Source: Alistipes sp. Marseille-P5061 (lineage in GTDB: Bacteria > Bacteroidota > Bacteroidia > Bacteroidales > Rikenellaceae). Taken from it: a stretch of 64,000 nucleotides of DNA. The notes beneath the pieces are model-generated. The model was given only the letters and a program-made list of their open reading frames with translations. It made no database searches and had not been told where the DNA came from. Made by a program: the position numbers and the translations under genes. Shown here in pieces: positions 8,685-17,154 of the stretch (position 1 is the stretch's first letter; each line of letters starts with the position of its first letter). The DNA is taken from positions 687,120 to 751,119 of the forward strand of contig NZ_LT985748.1 in the NCBI RefSeq assembly GCF_900290115.1, written 5' to 3'.

Positions 8685-9485
8685 TTACTCCGCTTTCGGA
8701 GCATCGTCCGAGGCGCTCCGCGCCTCCTCATCCGTGCGCTCTTCGGCCGCCTGCGCCTCCGCCGGCTGCTGCCCGCCGCGGTTGGCCTGCATCCCCCAGC
8801 GGATGGCCGAGATGAGGATGTAGAGCAGGATGATGACCGGAATGGCATAGATTCTCAGCGAGGCAATCACCGCCACGCAGAGCAGCAGGAAGAGGTAGCG
8901 GATTTGGTTGCCGCGCCAGCCGAAGCCCCGGAACTTGAGGGCGAACATCCTCACGGGCGAGACGAGCAGCCACGACATCGCCACCACGACGATGAGCAGC
9001 GGCCAGCCGCCGAAATCGAGCCCCGTACGCACGCCGATGAATCCCAGCGAGGAGAAGAAGAGGGCGTTGGCCGGGGTGGGCAGTCCGCAGAATTCGGTGT
9101 GCTGCGTCTCGTCGATGTTGAACTTGGCCAGCCGCAGCGCCGAGAAGGCCGCCATGACGAAGCATACGAAGGTTGCCACAAGGCGAATCCACACGGGGGT
9201 TCCCTCCGCCATCCCGCCGACGGTCATCGCGTAGACCACGGCCGAGGGGGCGAATCCGAAGGAGACCATGTCGGCCAGCGAATCGAGCTCGACGCCGATT
9301 GCCGAGGGGCACTTGAGCAGCCGCGCCACGAAGCCGTCGAAGAAGTCGAAGACGGCGGCCAGGACAATGAGCCAGAAGGCCCATTCGAGGCTGCCGTAGA
9401 CCAGCGCCGCCAACGATGCGAACGCTCCGCAGAGCAGGTTGGAGAGCGTCAGCAGGTTGGGAACCGTAAAGAGTTTAATCTTCAT
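8685..9485 (-). CDS. pssA: CDP-diacylglycerol--serine O-phosphatidyltransferase
   Basis: 266 residues. It makes phosphatidylserine from CDP-diacylglycerol and serine, the step before phosphatidylethanolamine, in the inner membrane. The CDP-alcohol phosphotransferase signature DGx2ARx8Gx3Dx3D is complete at residues 50-72 (D50, G51, A54, R55, G64, D68, D72). Several hydrophobic helices follow. The C-terminal 35 residues are hydrophilic, Ala/Glu/Gln-rich and probably cytosolic. The gene is divergent from manC across an 86-base region with a -7 element for each direction. It precedes the porin gene on the same strand, which has its own promoter. Confidence 0.93.
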   Translation of the reverse strand: MKIKLFTVPNLLTLSNLLCGAFASLAALVYGSLEWAFWLIVLAAVFDFFDGFVARLLKCPSAIGVELDSLADMVSFGFAPSAVVYAMTVGGMAEGTPVWIRLVATFVCFVMAAFSALRLAKFNIDETQHTEFCGLPTPANALFFSSLGFIGVRTGLDFGGWPLLIVVVAMSWLLVSPVRMFALKFRGFGWRGNQIRYLFLLLCVAVIASLRIYAIPVIILLYILISAIRWGMQANRGGQQPAEAQAAEERTDEEARSASDDAPKAE

Positions 9486-9516
9486 CGCGAAGAAATAATT
9501 TATACTGCATGGGCGG

Positions 9517-9524
9517 CAAAGTTA
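9517..9524 (-). promoter_or_regulatory. -7 element TAACTTTG of the pssA promoter
   Basis: TAACTTTG on the minus strand matches TAnnTTTG and lies 31 bases from the pssA start, back to back with the manC promoter. Confidence 0.75.
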
Positions 9525-9535
9525 CAAAATATTTT

Positions 9536-9543
9536 TATCTTTG
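9536..9543 (+). promoter_or_regulatory. -7 element TATCTTTG of the manC promoter
   Basis: TATCTTTG matches TAnnTTTG, 28 bases upstream of the manC ATG. Only 11 bases separate it from the opposing pssA -7 element, so the two promoters must overlap upstream. Confidence 0.75.
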
Positions 9544-9571
9544 TCTTGCTGAACACGCTATAATATAACTT

Positions 9572-10645
9572 ATGGAGAGCAAGAAATATTGTGTAATCAT
9601 GGCGGGCGGCATCGGTACGCGCTTCTGGCCCAAGAGCCGTCAGGCCATGCCCAAACAGTTTCTCGACATACTCGGCACCGGGAAATCGTTCATTCGCCAG
9701 ACCTACGAGCGCTTCGCGCCGATGATTCCCGCCGGGAATTTTCTGGTGGTGACCAACCGCCGCTACAAGGAGCTGGTGCTGCAGCATCTGCCCGAGCTCG
9801 ACGAGCGGCAGGTGCTCTGCGAGCCCATCGGCCGCAACACGGCCCCCTGCATCGCCTATGCGGCCTATACGCTGCTCAAGCGCGACCCCGAGGCCGAGAT
9901 GATTGTCACCCCGTCGGACCATCTGATTCTCAACGAGGAGGAGTTCCGACGCATCGTCACGGACTGCGCCTCGTTCGCCTCGGAGCACGACGCGCTGCTG
10001 ACCATCGGCATCACCCCCACCCGCCCCGAAACGGGCTACGGATACATCCAGGTCTCGGACGAGCAGGCCATCAGCAAGGTGAAGAGCTTCACCGAGAAGC
10101 CCGGTCTGGAGCTGGCGCAGACCTTCCTCCAGTGCGGCGAGTTTCTCTGGAACTCGGGCATCTTCGTCTGGAAGGTGAGCACCATCATCGAGGCCTTCCG
10201 CCGCTATCTGCCCGAGCTGCACGCCCTGTTCAACGGCGCCATGCCGGCACTGGGGACCGACGCCGAGCGCACGGCCCTGGAGATTGTCTTTTCGGAGTGC
10301 CGCGCCGTCTCAATCGACTACGGCGTGATGGAGAAGGCCGACAACGTATATGTCCACCGCGGCGACTTCGGCTGGAGCGACGTGGGGACCTGGGGCTCGA
10401 TCTACCAGCACTCGCGCAAGGACCGCTACGCCAACGCCGCGCCGGATGAAGGGTGCTACCTCTACGACACGCGCAGCTGCATCGTCTCGCTGCCCAAGGA
10501 GAAGATTGCCGTCATCAGCGGACTGAAGGAGTACATCGTCGTCGACACGGAGGACGTGCTGATGATTTGTCCGCGCGCCGAGGAGCAGAACATCCGCAAG
10601 TTCATCGACGAGGTGAAGTTCCACAACGGCGACCGGCACATCTGA
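9572..10645 (+). CDS. manC: Mannose-1-phosphate guanylyltransferase
   Basis: 357 residues. It converts mannose-1-phosphate and GTP to GDP-mannose, the precursor for GDP-fucose and mannosylated glycans of the capsule or O-antigen. The nucleotidyltransferase signature 'AGGIGTRFWPKSR' (residues 11-23) with the downstream PKQF is at the N-terminus. The family motifs 'RNTAP', 'TPSDH', 'FTEKP' and 'FGWSDVGTW' are all present in order. The length fits the single-domain guanylyltransferase without the isomerase domain of bifunctional ManC/AlgA, so mannose-6-phosphate isomerase must be encoded elsewhere. It is a single-gene unit with its own promoter and terminator. Confidence 0.93.
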   Translation: MESKKYCVIMAGGIGTRFWPKSRQAMPKQFLDILGTGKSFIRQTYERFAPMIPAGNFLVVTNRRYKELVLQHLPELDERQVLCEPIGRNTAPCIAYAAYTLLKRDPEAEMIVTPSDHLILNEEEFRRIVTDCASFASEHDALLTIGITPTRPETGYGYIQVSDEQAISKVKSFTEKPGLELAQTFLQCGEFLWNSGIFVWKVSTIIEAFRRYLPELHALFNGAMPALGTDAERTALEIVFSECRAVSIDYGVMEKADNVYVHRGDFGWSDVGTWGSIYQHSRKDRYANAAPDEGCYLYDTRSCIVSLPKEKIAVISGLKEYIVVDTEDVLMICPRAEEQNIRKFIDEVKFHNGDRHI

Positions 10646-10664
10646 CCGCCGCCGACCCCAACGG

Positions 10665-10696
10665 GACCCGTACCGCTGCGCCGGTGCGGGTCTTTT
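10665..10696 (+). terminator. Intrinsic terminator after manC
   Basis: A 10-bp stem (GACCCGTACC with GGTGCGGGTC, one G-T pair) with an 8-base loop is followed by TTTT, 20 bases after the manC stop. Confidence 0.75.
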
Positions 10697-10772
10697 GCAC
10701 AATCGGGGACAGAAGTCCGGCGCGACACGCCCGGCCCCGACCCCCCAGAACCGATTCGAACAGAGACAGCAC

Positions 10773-12017
10773 ATGAACATTCAGGAACTCTACGCCATCT
10801 ACCGGCAGCATCCGCACATCTCGACCGACTCGCGGCGGATACTGCCCGACTCGCTCTTCTTCGCCCTGAAGGGCACTTCGTTCGACGGCAACCGCTTTGC
10901 CGCCGAGGCCCTCGAAAAGGGGGCCGTGCGGGCCGTTGTCGACGACCCGTCGGCAGCCGGCGAGGGGTGCATCCTCGTCGACGACGTGCTCGCGACGCTC
11001 CAGGCGCTGGCCCGCGAACACCGCCGCGCACTGGCCATTCCAATCCTGGCCATCACAGGCAGCAACGGCAAGACGACGACCAAGGAGCTCGTCGCCCGCG
11101 TGCTCTCCGAGCGCTTCGTGCTCCGCGCCACGCAGGGCAATCTGAACAACCACATCGGCGTGCCGCTGACGCTGCTGGCGATGGATGCCTCGACGCAGTT
11201 CGGCGTGGTGGAGATGGGGGCAAGCGCCTGCGGCGAAATCGCCCTGCTGGCCTCGATTGCCGAGCCCGACTACGGGCTCATCACCAACATCGGCCGGGCC
11301 CACCTCGACGGCTTCGGCGGTCCCGAGGGGGTGCGCCGCGGCAAGGGCGAGCTCTACGACTACCTCGCCGCCCACGGCGGTACGGCCTTCGTGCCCGAAG
11401 CCGACCCGACGCTCGGCGAGATGGCCGCCGAACGGCCCGCTCTGAAGAGCGTCCGCTGCCCGCTCGACGGCGCCGACGGGATTGAGAGCCATCTGGAGGG
11501 GGCCTACAACCGGGCCAACATCGCCGCTGCAGCGGCTGTGGGACGCTATTTCGGGGTTCCCGAGGAGCGGATTCGCGCGGCGATTGCCGGCTACCGTCCC
11601 GACAACAACCGTTCGCAGCGGGTCGTAACGGGGCGCAACACGCTCATCGTCGACTGCTACAATGCCAACCCCTCGAGCATGCACGCCTCGGTGGAGAACT
11701 TCCTCGGCGAGCCGCTCGACGGGCGCACGCAGCGCATCTTCATTCTGGGCGACATGCTCGAACTGGGGGCCTGGTCCGAGGAGGAGCACCGCGCCATCGC
11801 CGCGCTGGCCGCCGGCGACCCTGCGGCGCGGCTGATGCTCGTCGGCGGCGAGTTCGCCCGGGCCTGCGCCGGAAGCGAGGTGGCACGGCGCGCCGAATTC
11901 TACCCCTCGCGCACGGAGCTGGCCGCCGAACTGGAGCGCCACCCGGTCGGGAATGCCCTCGTACTGGTCAAGGCCTCGCACGGCATCGGGTTGGAACACA
12001 TCATCGACAAACTCTGA
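10773..12017 (+). CDS. murF: UDP-N-acetylmuramoyl-tripeptide--D-alanyl-D-alanine ligase
   Basis: 414 residues from the ATG at 10773 ('MNIQELY'), the start conserved in this family; upstream in-frame codons translate into the manC terminator and are rejected. It adds D-Ala-D-Ala to the UDP-MurNAc-tripeptide in the cytoplasm, the last soluble step of peptidoglycan precursor synthesis. The N-terminal domain carries 'STDSRRILPDSLFFAL', the ATP-binding P-loop 'TGSNGKTTTK' is at residues 95-104, and the C-terminal ligase domain has 'DCYNANPSSM' and 'ILGDMLELG'. It is followed after 13 bases by a secreted hydrolase gene and is probably cotranscribed with it. It is not inside the usual dcw cluster. 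Confidence 0.93.
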   Translation: MNIQELYAIYRQHPHISTDSRRILPDSLFFALKGTSFDGNRFAAEALEKGAVRAVVDDPSAAGEGCILVDDVLATLQALAREHRRALAIPILAITGSNGKTTTKELVARVLSERFVLRATQGNLNNHIGVPLTLLAMDASTQFGVVEMGASACGEIALLASIAEPDYGLITNIGRAHLDGFGGPEGVRRGKGELYDYLAAHGGTAFVPEADPTLGEMAAERPALKSVRCPLDGADGIESHLEGAYNRANIAAAAAVGRYFGVPEERIRAAIAGYRPDNNRSQRVVTGRNTLIVDCYNANPSSMHASVENFLGEPLDGRTQRIFILGDMLELGAWSEEEHRAIAALAAGDPAARLMLVGGEFARACAGSEVARRAEFYPSRTELAAELERHPVGNALVLVKASHGIGLEHIIDKL

Positions 12018-12030
12018 AAGACAAGGAAAT

Positions 12031-13056
12031 ATGAAACGACTGCTACTCTCGCTCTGCATCCTGCTGACGGCCGTACCGACGCTCCGGAGCGCAGCACAGA
12101 CAAGCGGCGCAGCGCCGGAAACCGCAACGCACGACACGGCATACGGCGCCGCATACGAATCGCGTCAGGTGGCGTGCGAACGCGACTTCGGCAAACTCCA
12201 CGGCACGCTGACCGTCCCTGCCGGGGGCGCGCAGACCGCCCTGCTGCTGATTGCCGGCTCGGGCCCCACGGACCGCGACGGCAACAACCGGCTGGGCATC
12301 CGCTGCGACTCCTACCGCCTGCTGGCCGAGGAGCTGACGGCAGCGGGCTACGCCGTGCTGCGCTACGACAAGCGGGCCATCGGTTCGAGCCAGCTCGACG
12401 ACCCGACGCGGCTGCGGGAGCTCACCTTCGACCAGTACATCGACGATGCCGTGGCGCTGGCCGACCTTCTCTCGAAGGAGGGCTTCCAACGCGTGGTGCT
12501 CGCAGGTCACAGCGAAGGGGCGCTCATCGCACTGGTCGCCGCACAGCGTTCGCCGGCCGTTGCGGGCGTCGTCTCACTCTGCGGCACCGGCTACCCGCTC
12601 GACAAGGTGCTCCGCCTGCAACTGGCCGGGCAACTCGTTCCGGCGCACATGGAGCTCTACTTCGAAGCGATGCAGATAATCGGGGCACTCAAGCGGGGAG
12701 AGCGGGTCGACATGGCCTACCACCCCCAGTTCCAGGCGCTTTTCAACACGGACGTGCAGCCCTTCATCATCTCGCAGATGCGCTACGACCCGCAGCAGGA
12801 GCTCCTTAAGGTCAAGGTCCCGGTGCTGATTGCAGCCGGCGACAACGACCTGCAGGTTCCCGCATTCCATGCAGAGGAGCTCGCCGCGGTGCGCCGTGAC
12901 GCCCCGCTCCGCGTCATCCCGAAGATGGCGCACACGCTCAAGGCGTGCGACGAGACGACGCTCGAAGGACAGATGCGCACGGCCTATGGCGACCCGACGC
13001 TGCCCCTCGCCCCGGGACTTGTGCAGGCCATCACGGAGTTTCTCGGCGGGCTGTAA
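12031..13056 (+). CDS. Secreted alpha/beta hydrolase
   Basis: 341 residues from the ATG at 12031, which follows murF by 13 bases and begins a signal peptide (MKRLLLSLCILLTAV, cleavage near SAAQ). The fold is a serine alpha/beta hydrolase. The oxyanion-side motif 'GSGPTDRDGNN' is at residues 76-86, the nucleophile elbow 'GHSEGA' has S161, and the late acid and His are plausibly in 'AGDNDLQVP' and 'MAHTLK'. This combination is typical of Bacteroidetes dienelactone-hydrolase/acyl-peptidase-like proteins, but the substrate cannot be read from sequence. Periplasmic location is inferred from the signal peptide. Confidence 0.82.
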   Translation: MKRLLLSLCILLTAVPTLRSAAQTSGAAPETATHDTAYGAAYESRQVACERDFGKLHGTLTVPAGGAQTALLLIAGSGPTDRDGNNRLGIRCDSYRLLAEELTAAGYAVLRYDKRAIGSSQLDDPTRLRELTFDQYIDDAVALADLLSKEGFQRVVLAGHSEGALIALVAAQRSPAVAGVVSLCGTGYPLDKVLRLQLAGQLVPAHMELYFEAMQIIGALKRGERVDMAYHPQFQALFNTDVQPFIISQMRYDPQQELLKVKVPVLIAAGDNDLQVPAFHAEELAAVRRDAPLRVIPKMAHTLKACDETTLEGQMRTAYGDPTLPLAPGLVQAITEFLGGL

Positions 13057-13215
13057 CCGCTCCGGAGGCTGCCGGCCCCCCGCCGCTACACCCGTCCCGA
13101 CCGCCACACCCCACCGCCCGGGGCCGCACGCTGCCGCAGGAGCCCGTTGCCGGAGAAAAGGCCCGGGAGCCGCCGAGAAACGGGGCCTTGGCCGCACGTT
13201 TACCAAATATTTTGC

Positions 13216-13223
13216 TATTTTTG
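13216..13223 (+). promoter_or_regulatory. -7 element TATTTTTG before the MazG-like gene
   Basis: TATTTTTG matches TAnnTTTG and is in a short AT-rich island 29 bases upstream of the start at 13253, inside otherwise very GC-rich DNA. Confidence 0.65.
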
Positions 13224-13252
13224 CACAGACTTACCAAAATTTCCACCCGATT

Positions 13253-13579
13253 ATGACACTCAACGAATACCAGCAGCACGCCCTCGAGACGGCGATATAT
13301 CCCGAGAACCGCAAAATCATCTACCCGACGCTCGGCCTGACGGGCGAGGCGGGCGAAGTGGCCGACAAGGTGAAGAAGGTCATCCGCGACGGTCACGAGG
13401 AGTTCACCGACGAGAAGCGGCTCGAAATCGTCAAGGAGATTGGCGACGTGCTGTGGTACTGCGCCACCCTCTCGCGCGATTTGGGCTACGACCTCGACGA
13501 GGTTGCCCGCATGAACGTCGAGAAGCTCCGCTCGCGCATGCAGCGCCACCTCATCTCGGGCAGCGGCGACAACCGGTAG
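13253..13579 (+). CDS. MazG-like nucleotide pyrophosphohydrolase
   Basis: 108 residues from the ATG at 13253, the only start placed after the -7 element; longer in-frame extensions run through non-coding GC-rich spacer. The all-alpha NTP pyrophosphatase signature is visible: 'GEAGEVADKV' with E32 and E35, then 'EIGDVLWY' with E62 and D65, which together bind Mg2+. It is a single MazG domain, half the size of E. coli MazG. Enzymes of this class hydrolyse (d)NTPs to NMP and PPi and are thought to clean up aberrant nucleotides. The gene stands alone with about 200 bases of spacer on the 5' side and 266 on the 3' side. Confidence 0.85.
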   Translation: MTLNEYQQHALETAIYPENRKIIYPTLGLTGEAGEVADKVKKVIRDGHEEFTDEKRLEIVKEIGDVLWYCATLSRDLGYDLDEVARMNVEKLRSRMQRHLISGSGDNR

Positions 13580-13845
13580 CGGTCCCCGCCTCCCGGACTT
13601 CGAAGCGGGCATTCTGCCAGTCGCGGCAGGCCCCCTCCGACCAACATCAGCAGGCGCCCCTCCGGCCGACGGCGCCCCGACCACGACGCCGCCCCGAGGC
13701 GACAACCGGCAGCAGGCCCAACGCGAGGCCCCGGACGCGGCAACAGGTCCGACCGTCGGCCAAGCCCTTACGAACGGCTCGCAAGCTGCCGCACGACACC
13801 CCGCCGAACACCCCATCGAACCAATGTTTCAAAGCATACCTTGAC

Positions 13846-15849
13846 ATGAACCAGGAAACACCCAAAACATCGCTTCCCGAGAACGCCTACCGCGAACTCA
13901 AACCCGGCGAGGAGTACACTCCCGTCATGCCGGCCTCGCCCGCCCCGATTGAGGTCACCCCCTACTCGGTGCTCATGGGCGTCGCCATGGCCATCATCTT
14001 CTCGGCCGCCGCTGCCTATCTGGGGCTGCGCGTGGGCCAGGTCTTCGAGGCCGCCATCCCGATTGCCATCATCGCCGTGGGCATGGGCACCGTGCTGGGC
14101 AAGAAGAACATGCTGGGCCAGAACGTCATCATCCAGTCCATCGGCGCCTCGTCGGGCGTCGTTGTCGCCGGAGCCATCTTCACCCTCCCGGCGCTCTACA
14201 TCCTGGGGCTCGACGCCGCCTTCTGGCAGGTTTTCCTCTCGTCGCTCTTCGGCGGCATGCTGGGCATCCTGCTCATGATTCCCTTCCGCAAGTACTTCGT
14301 CAAGGAGATGCACGGCAAATACCCCTTCCCCGAGGCCACGGCAACCACCGAGGTGCTCATCTCGGGCGAGAAGGGGGGCAACCAGGCCAAGCTGCTCGCC
14401 GTGGCGGGTCTGGTCGGCGGTCTCTACGACTTCGTGGTCGGCACCTTCGGACTCTGGACCGACGCCGTCTCGACGCGCATCTGCGCTTGGGGCGAGACGC
14501 TCGCCGACAAGTTCAAGGTGGTCTTCGGACTGAACACCTCGGCCGCCGTGCTGGGTCTGGGCTACATCATCGGACTCAAGTATGCGCTCATCATCACGGC
14601 CGGCTCGTGCCTCGTATGGTTCCTCATCGTGCCGCTCGTCGGCTCGCTCACCGAAGCGCTCGACCCCGCCGCGCTGGCCGCGCTGCTGGGCGTGACGAAC
14701 CAGGGGCTGCTGGATGACCCGCAGCAGCTCTTCACGGCCGAGAACCTCTACACCTACATCGGCAAGCCCATCGGCATCGGCGGTATCGCCATGGCGGGCA
14801 TCATCGGCATCGTCCGCCAGTCGCGCATCATCCGCCAGGCCGTCGGTCTGGCCGTCTCGGAGCTGGGCGGCAGCAAGAAGGGGGCCGACACCACCGAGCG
14901 CACGCAGCGCGACATCACGATGAAGCGCATCCTCTCGCTGCTCATCGCCACGCTCGTCTGCGTCTTCGTCTTCTTCCACTTCGGGCTGCTCGACGGCTGG
15001 GTACAGTCCGTCACGGCGATTCTCATCGTCTTCGTCATCTCGTTCCTCTTCACCACCGTAGCGGCCAACGCCATCGCCATCGTGGGGTCGAACCCCGTCT
15101 CGGGCATGACGCTCATGACGCTGATTCTCTCGTCGCTGGTGCTCGTGGCGGTGGGTCTGAACGGCACGACGGGCATGACCGCCGCGCTGATTATCGGCGG
15201 CGTGGTCTGCACGGCCCTCTCGATGGCCGGCGGCTTCATCACCGACCTCAAAATCGGCTACTGGCTGGGCACGACGCCCCGCAAGCAGGAGACCTGGAAG
15301 TTCCTGGGCACGTTCGTCTCGGCCGCAACGGTTGCCGGCGTGATGATTGTCCTCAACAAGTCCTACGGCTTCGTCGGCGAGGGGGCGCTCGTTGCTCCGC
15401 AGGCCAACGCCATGGCGGCCGTCATCCAGCCGCTGATGACCGGCGGACAGACCCCCTGGATGCTCTACTTCTGCGGCGCGGCGCTGGCGCTCGTGCTGAC
15501 GGCCATCGGCGTGCCGGCCCTGGCCTTCGCCCTGGGTATGTTCATCCCCATGGAGCTCAACGCCCCGCTGGTGGTCGGCGGTCTGGTCTCCTGGTACGTC
15601 TCGACACGCTCGAAGGACCAGGCACTCAACAAGGCGCGCATGGACCGCGGTACGCTCATCGCCTCGGGCTTCATCGCCGGCGGTGCGCTGATGGGCGTGG
15701 TGAGCGCCATTCTGAAGTTCTGCGAGGTAGACTGGTTCCTCTCGGGCTGGGCCTCGTCGAACGCCGCCGAGTGGACCGGACTGGTGATGTACCTCGTGCT
15801 GATTGGCTACTTCTCGTGGCACACGCTCCGCGCCCGCAAGGAGGAGTAG
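13846..15849 (+). CDS. OPT-family oligopeptide transporter
   Basis: 667 residues from the ATG at 13846 ('MNQETPKTSL'). A cytosolic N-terminus of about 35 residues is followed by some 14-16 hydrophobic helices, interrupted by hydrophilic loops such as the one around 'SKKGADTTERTQRD'. The motifs 'AYLGLRVGQVFEAAIP', 'PFPEATATTEVL' and 'IVGSNPVSGMT' are characteristic of the oligopeptide transporter (OPT) superfamily. It probably imports oligopeptides with cations across the inner membrane. The next gene, 62 bases downstream, is the cytosolic tripeptidase pepT, so uptake and cleavage of peptides look functionally paired. The ATG is preceded by TACCTTGA, only a weak match to a -7 element. Confidence 0.9.
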   Translation: MNQETPKTSLPENAYRELKPGEEYTPVMPASPAPIEVTPYSVLMGVAMAIIFSAAAAYLGLRVGQVFEAAIPIAIIAVGMGTVLGKKNMLGQNVIIQSIGASSGVVVAGAIFTLPALYILGLDAAFWQVFLSSLFGGMLGILLMIPFRKYFVKEMHGKYPFPEATATTEVLISGEKGGNQAKLLAVAGLVGGLYDFVVGTFGLWTDAVSTRICAWGETLADKFKVVFGLNTSAAVLGLGYIIGLKYALIITAGSCLVWFLIVPLVGSLTEALDPAALAALLGVTNQGLLDDPQQLFTAENLYTYIGKPIGIGGIAMAGIIGIVRQSRIIRQAVGLAVSELGGSKKGADTTERTQRDITMKRILSLLIATLVCVFVFFHFGLLDGWVQSVTAILIVFVISFLFTTVAANAIAIVGSNPVSGMTLMTLILSSLVLVAVGLNGTTGMTAALIIGGVVCTALSMAGGFITDLKIGYWLGTTPRKQETWKFLGTFVSAATVAGVMIVLNKSYGFVGEGALVAPQANAMAAVIQPLMTGGQTPWMLYFCGAALALVLTAIGVPALAFALGMFIPMELNAPLVVGGLVSWYVSTRSKDQALNKARMDRGTLIASGFIAGGALMGVVSAILKFCEVDWFLSGWASSNAAEWTGLVMYLVLIGYFSWHTLRARKEE

Positions 15850-15911
15850 CGACATAGAAACAGCTTTCCGACAGATTTCAAGAAACCCCTAAAAAAACGA
15901 CCGAAAAAGAT

Positions 15912-17129
15912 ATGGAACTCAAGGACCGATTTCTGAAGTATGTCTCCTACGACACGCAGTCGTCGGAGCAGAGCAATACCTTCCCCTCGACCGAAAAGCA
16001 GAAGGTGCTGCTTGCGGCGCTGGCCGACGAGATGCGGACGCTCGGCATGACCGACGTCACGATGGACCGCTACGGCTACGTGATGGGCACCATTCCGGCC
16101 ACGCCCGGGTGCGAGAACGCCCCCGTCATCGGCTTCATCGCCCACGTGGACACCTCGCCCGACATGAGCGGCCGGGACATCAAGCCCCGCATCATCGATG
16201 AGTACGACGGCGGCGACATCTTCCTCAACGGCCACCTGACGATGACCGTCAAGGACTTCCCCGAGCTGAGCTTCTTCAAGGGCCACACGCTCATCCACAC
16301 CGACGGCACGACGCTGCTGGGGGCCGACGACAAGGCGGGTGTGGCCGAAATCATGAGCGCGGCCGAGTACCTGCTCGCCCACCCCGAGCTCCGGCACGGC
16401 AAAATCCGCATCGGCTTCACCCCCGACGAGGAGGTGGGACGCGGCGTGGACTTCTTCGACGTGGAGGCCTTCGGCGCCGACTTCGCCTATACGGTCGACG
16501 GCGGCATGGAGGGCGAGCTCGAGTATGAGAACTTCAACGCCGCGAGCGCCAAAATAGAAATCCAGGGGCGCAACGTCCACCCGGGCTATGCCAAGGGGAA
16601 GATGATTAACGCGCTCGACGTGGCGTGCGAACTGCAGACGCTGCTGCCCGCCGAACAGCGCCCGCAGTATACCGACGGGTACGAGGGCTTCTACCACTGC
16701 GTCGGGGTGAACGGCACGGTGGAGCACGCCTCGGTGAGCTACATCATCCGCGACCACGACGCCGACCTCTTCGAACAGAAGAAGGTCTACATGTGGGCGT
16801 GCGTCGACCTGCTCAAGAAGAAGTACGGGCAGGAGGTGCTGACGCTCACGCTCAAGGACCAGTACTTCAACATGCGCAAGATGGTCGAGCCCCATCCGCA
16901 ACTCATCGACAAGGCGCTCGAGGCGATGCGCGAGGCCGACGTGAAGCCGATTGTGCGGCCCATCCGCGGCGGCACGGACGGCGCGCGGCTCTCGTTCATG
17001 GGGCTGCCCTGCCCCAACCTCTTCACGGGAGGCATGAACTTCCACGGCAAGTTCGAGTACTGCTCGCTCACCACGATGCACAAGGCCATGCAGGTGGTCA
17101 TCAACCTGGCCCACCTGTGGGCCGAATAG
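15912..17129 (+). CDS. pepT: Peptidase T (tripeptide aminopeptidase)
   Basis: 405 residues, the normal length of the family. It is a cytosolic M20-family metallopeptidase that removes the N-terminal residue of tripeptides. Zinc and catalytic residues are in place: 'AHVDTS' (H78, D80), 'GADDKAG' (bridging D140), 'PDEEVGRG' (general base E173 and ligand E174), 'VDGG' (D196) and the C-terminal 'FHGKFE' with the last His. It is between the OPT peptide transporter (62 bases upstream) and nadE (25 bases downstream) on the same strand, so a peptide-scavenging unit with the transporter is likely; linkage to nadE may only be positional. Confidence 0.94.
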   Translation: MELKDRFLKYVSYDTQSSEQSNTFPSTEKQKVLLAALADEMRTLGMTDVTMDRYGYVMGTIPATPGCENAPVIGFIAHVDTSPDMSGRDIKPRIIDEYDGGDIFLNGHLTMTVKDFPELSFFKGHTLIHTDGTTLLGADDKAGVAEIMSAAEYLLAHPELRHGKIRIGFTPDEEVGRGVDFFDVEAFGADFAYTVDGGMEGELEYENFNAASAKIEIQGRNVHPGYAKGKMINALDVACELQTLLPAEQRPQYTDGYEGFYHCVGVNGTVEHASVSYIIRDHDADLFEQKKVYMWACVDLLKKKYGQEVLTLTLKDQYFNMRKMVEPHPQLIDKALEAMREADVKPIVRPIRGGTDGARLSFMGLPCPNLFTGGMNFHGKFEYCSLTTMHKAMQVVINLAHLWAE

Positions 17130-17154
17130 CGCACGGCGCCCAACTCTGAAAACG

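Noticed and set aside
13147-13845. In-frame extension of the OPT transporter through the MazG-like region
   Set aside because: It overlaps the MazG-like gene in another frame and encodes no membrane or other domain; the ATG at 13846 begins the usual cytosolic N-terminus.
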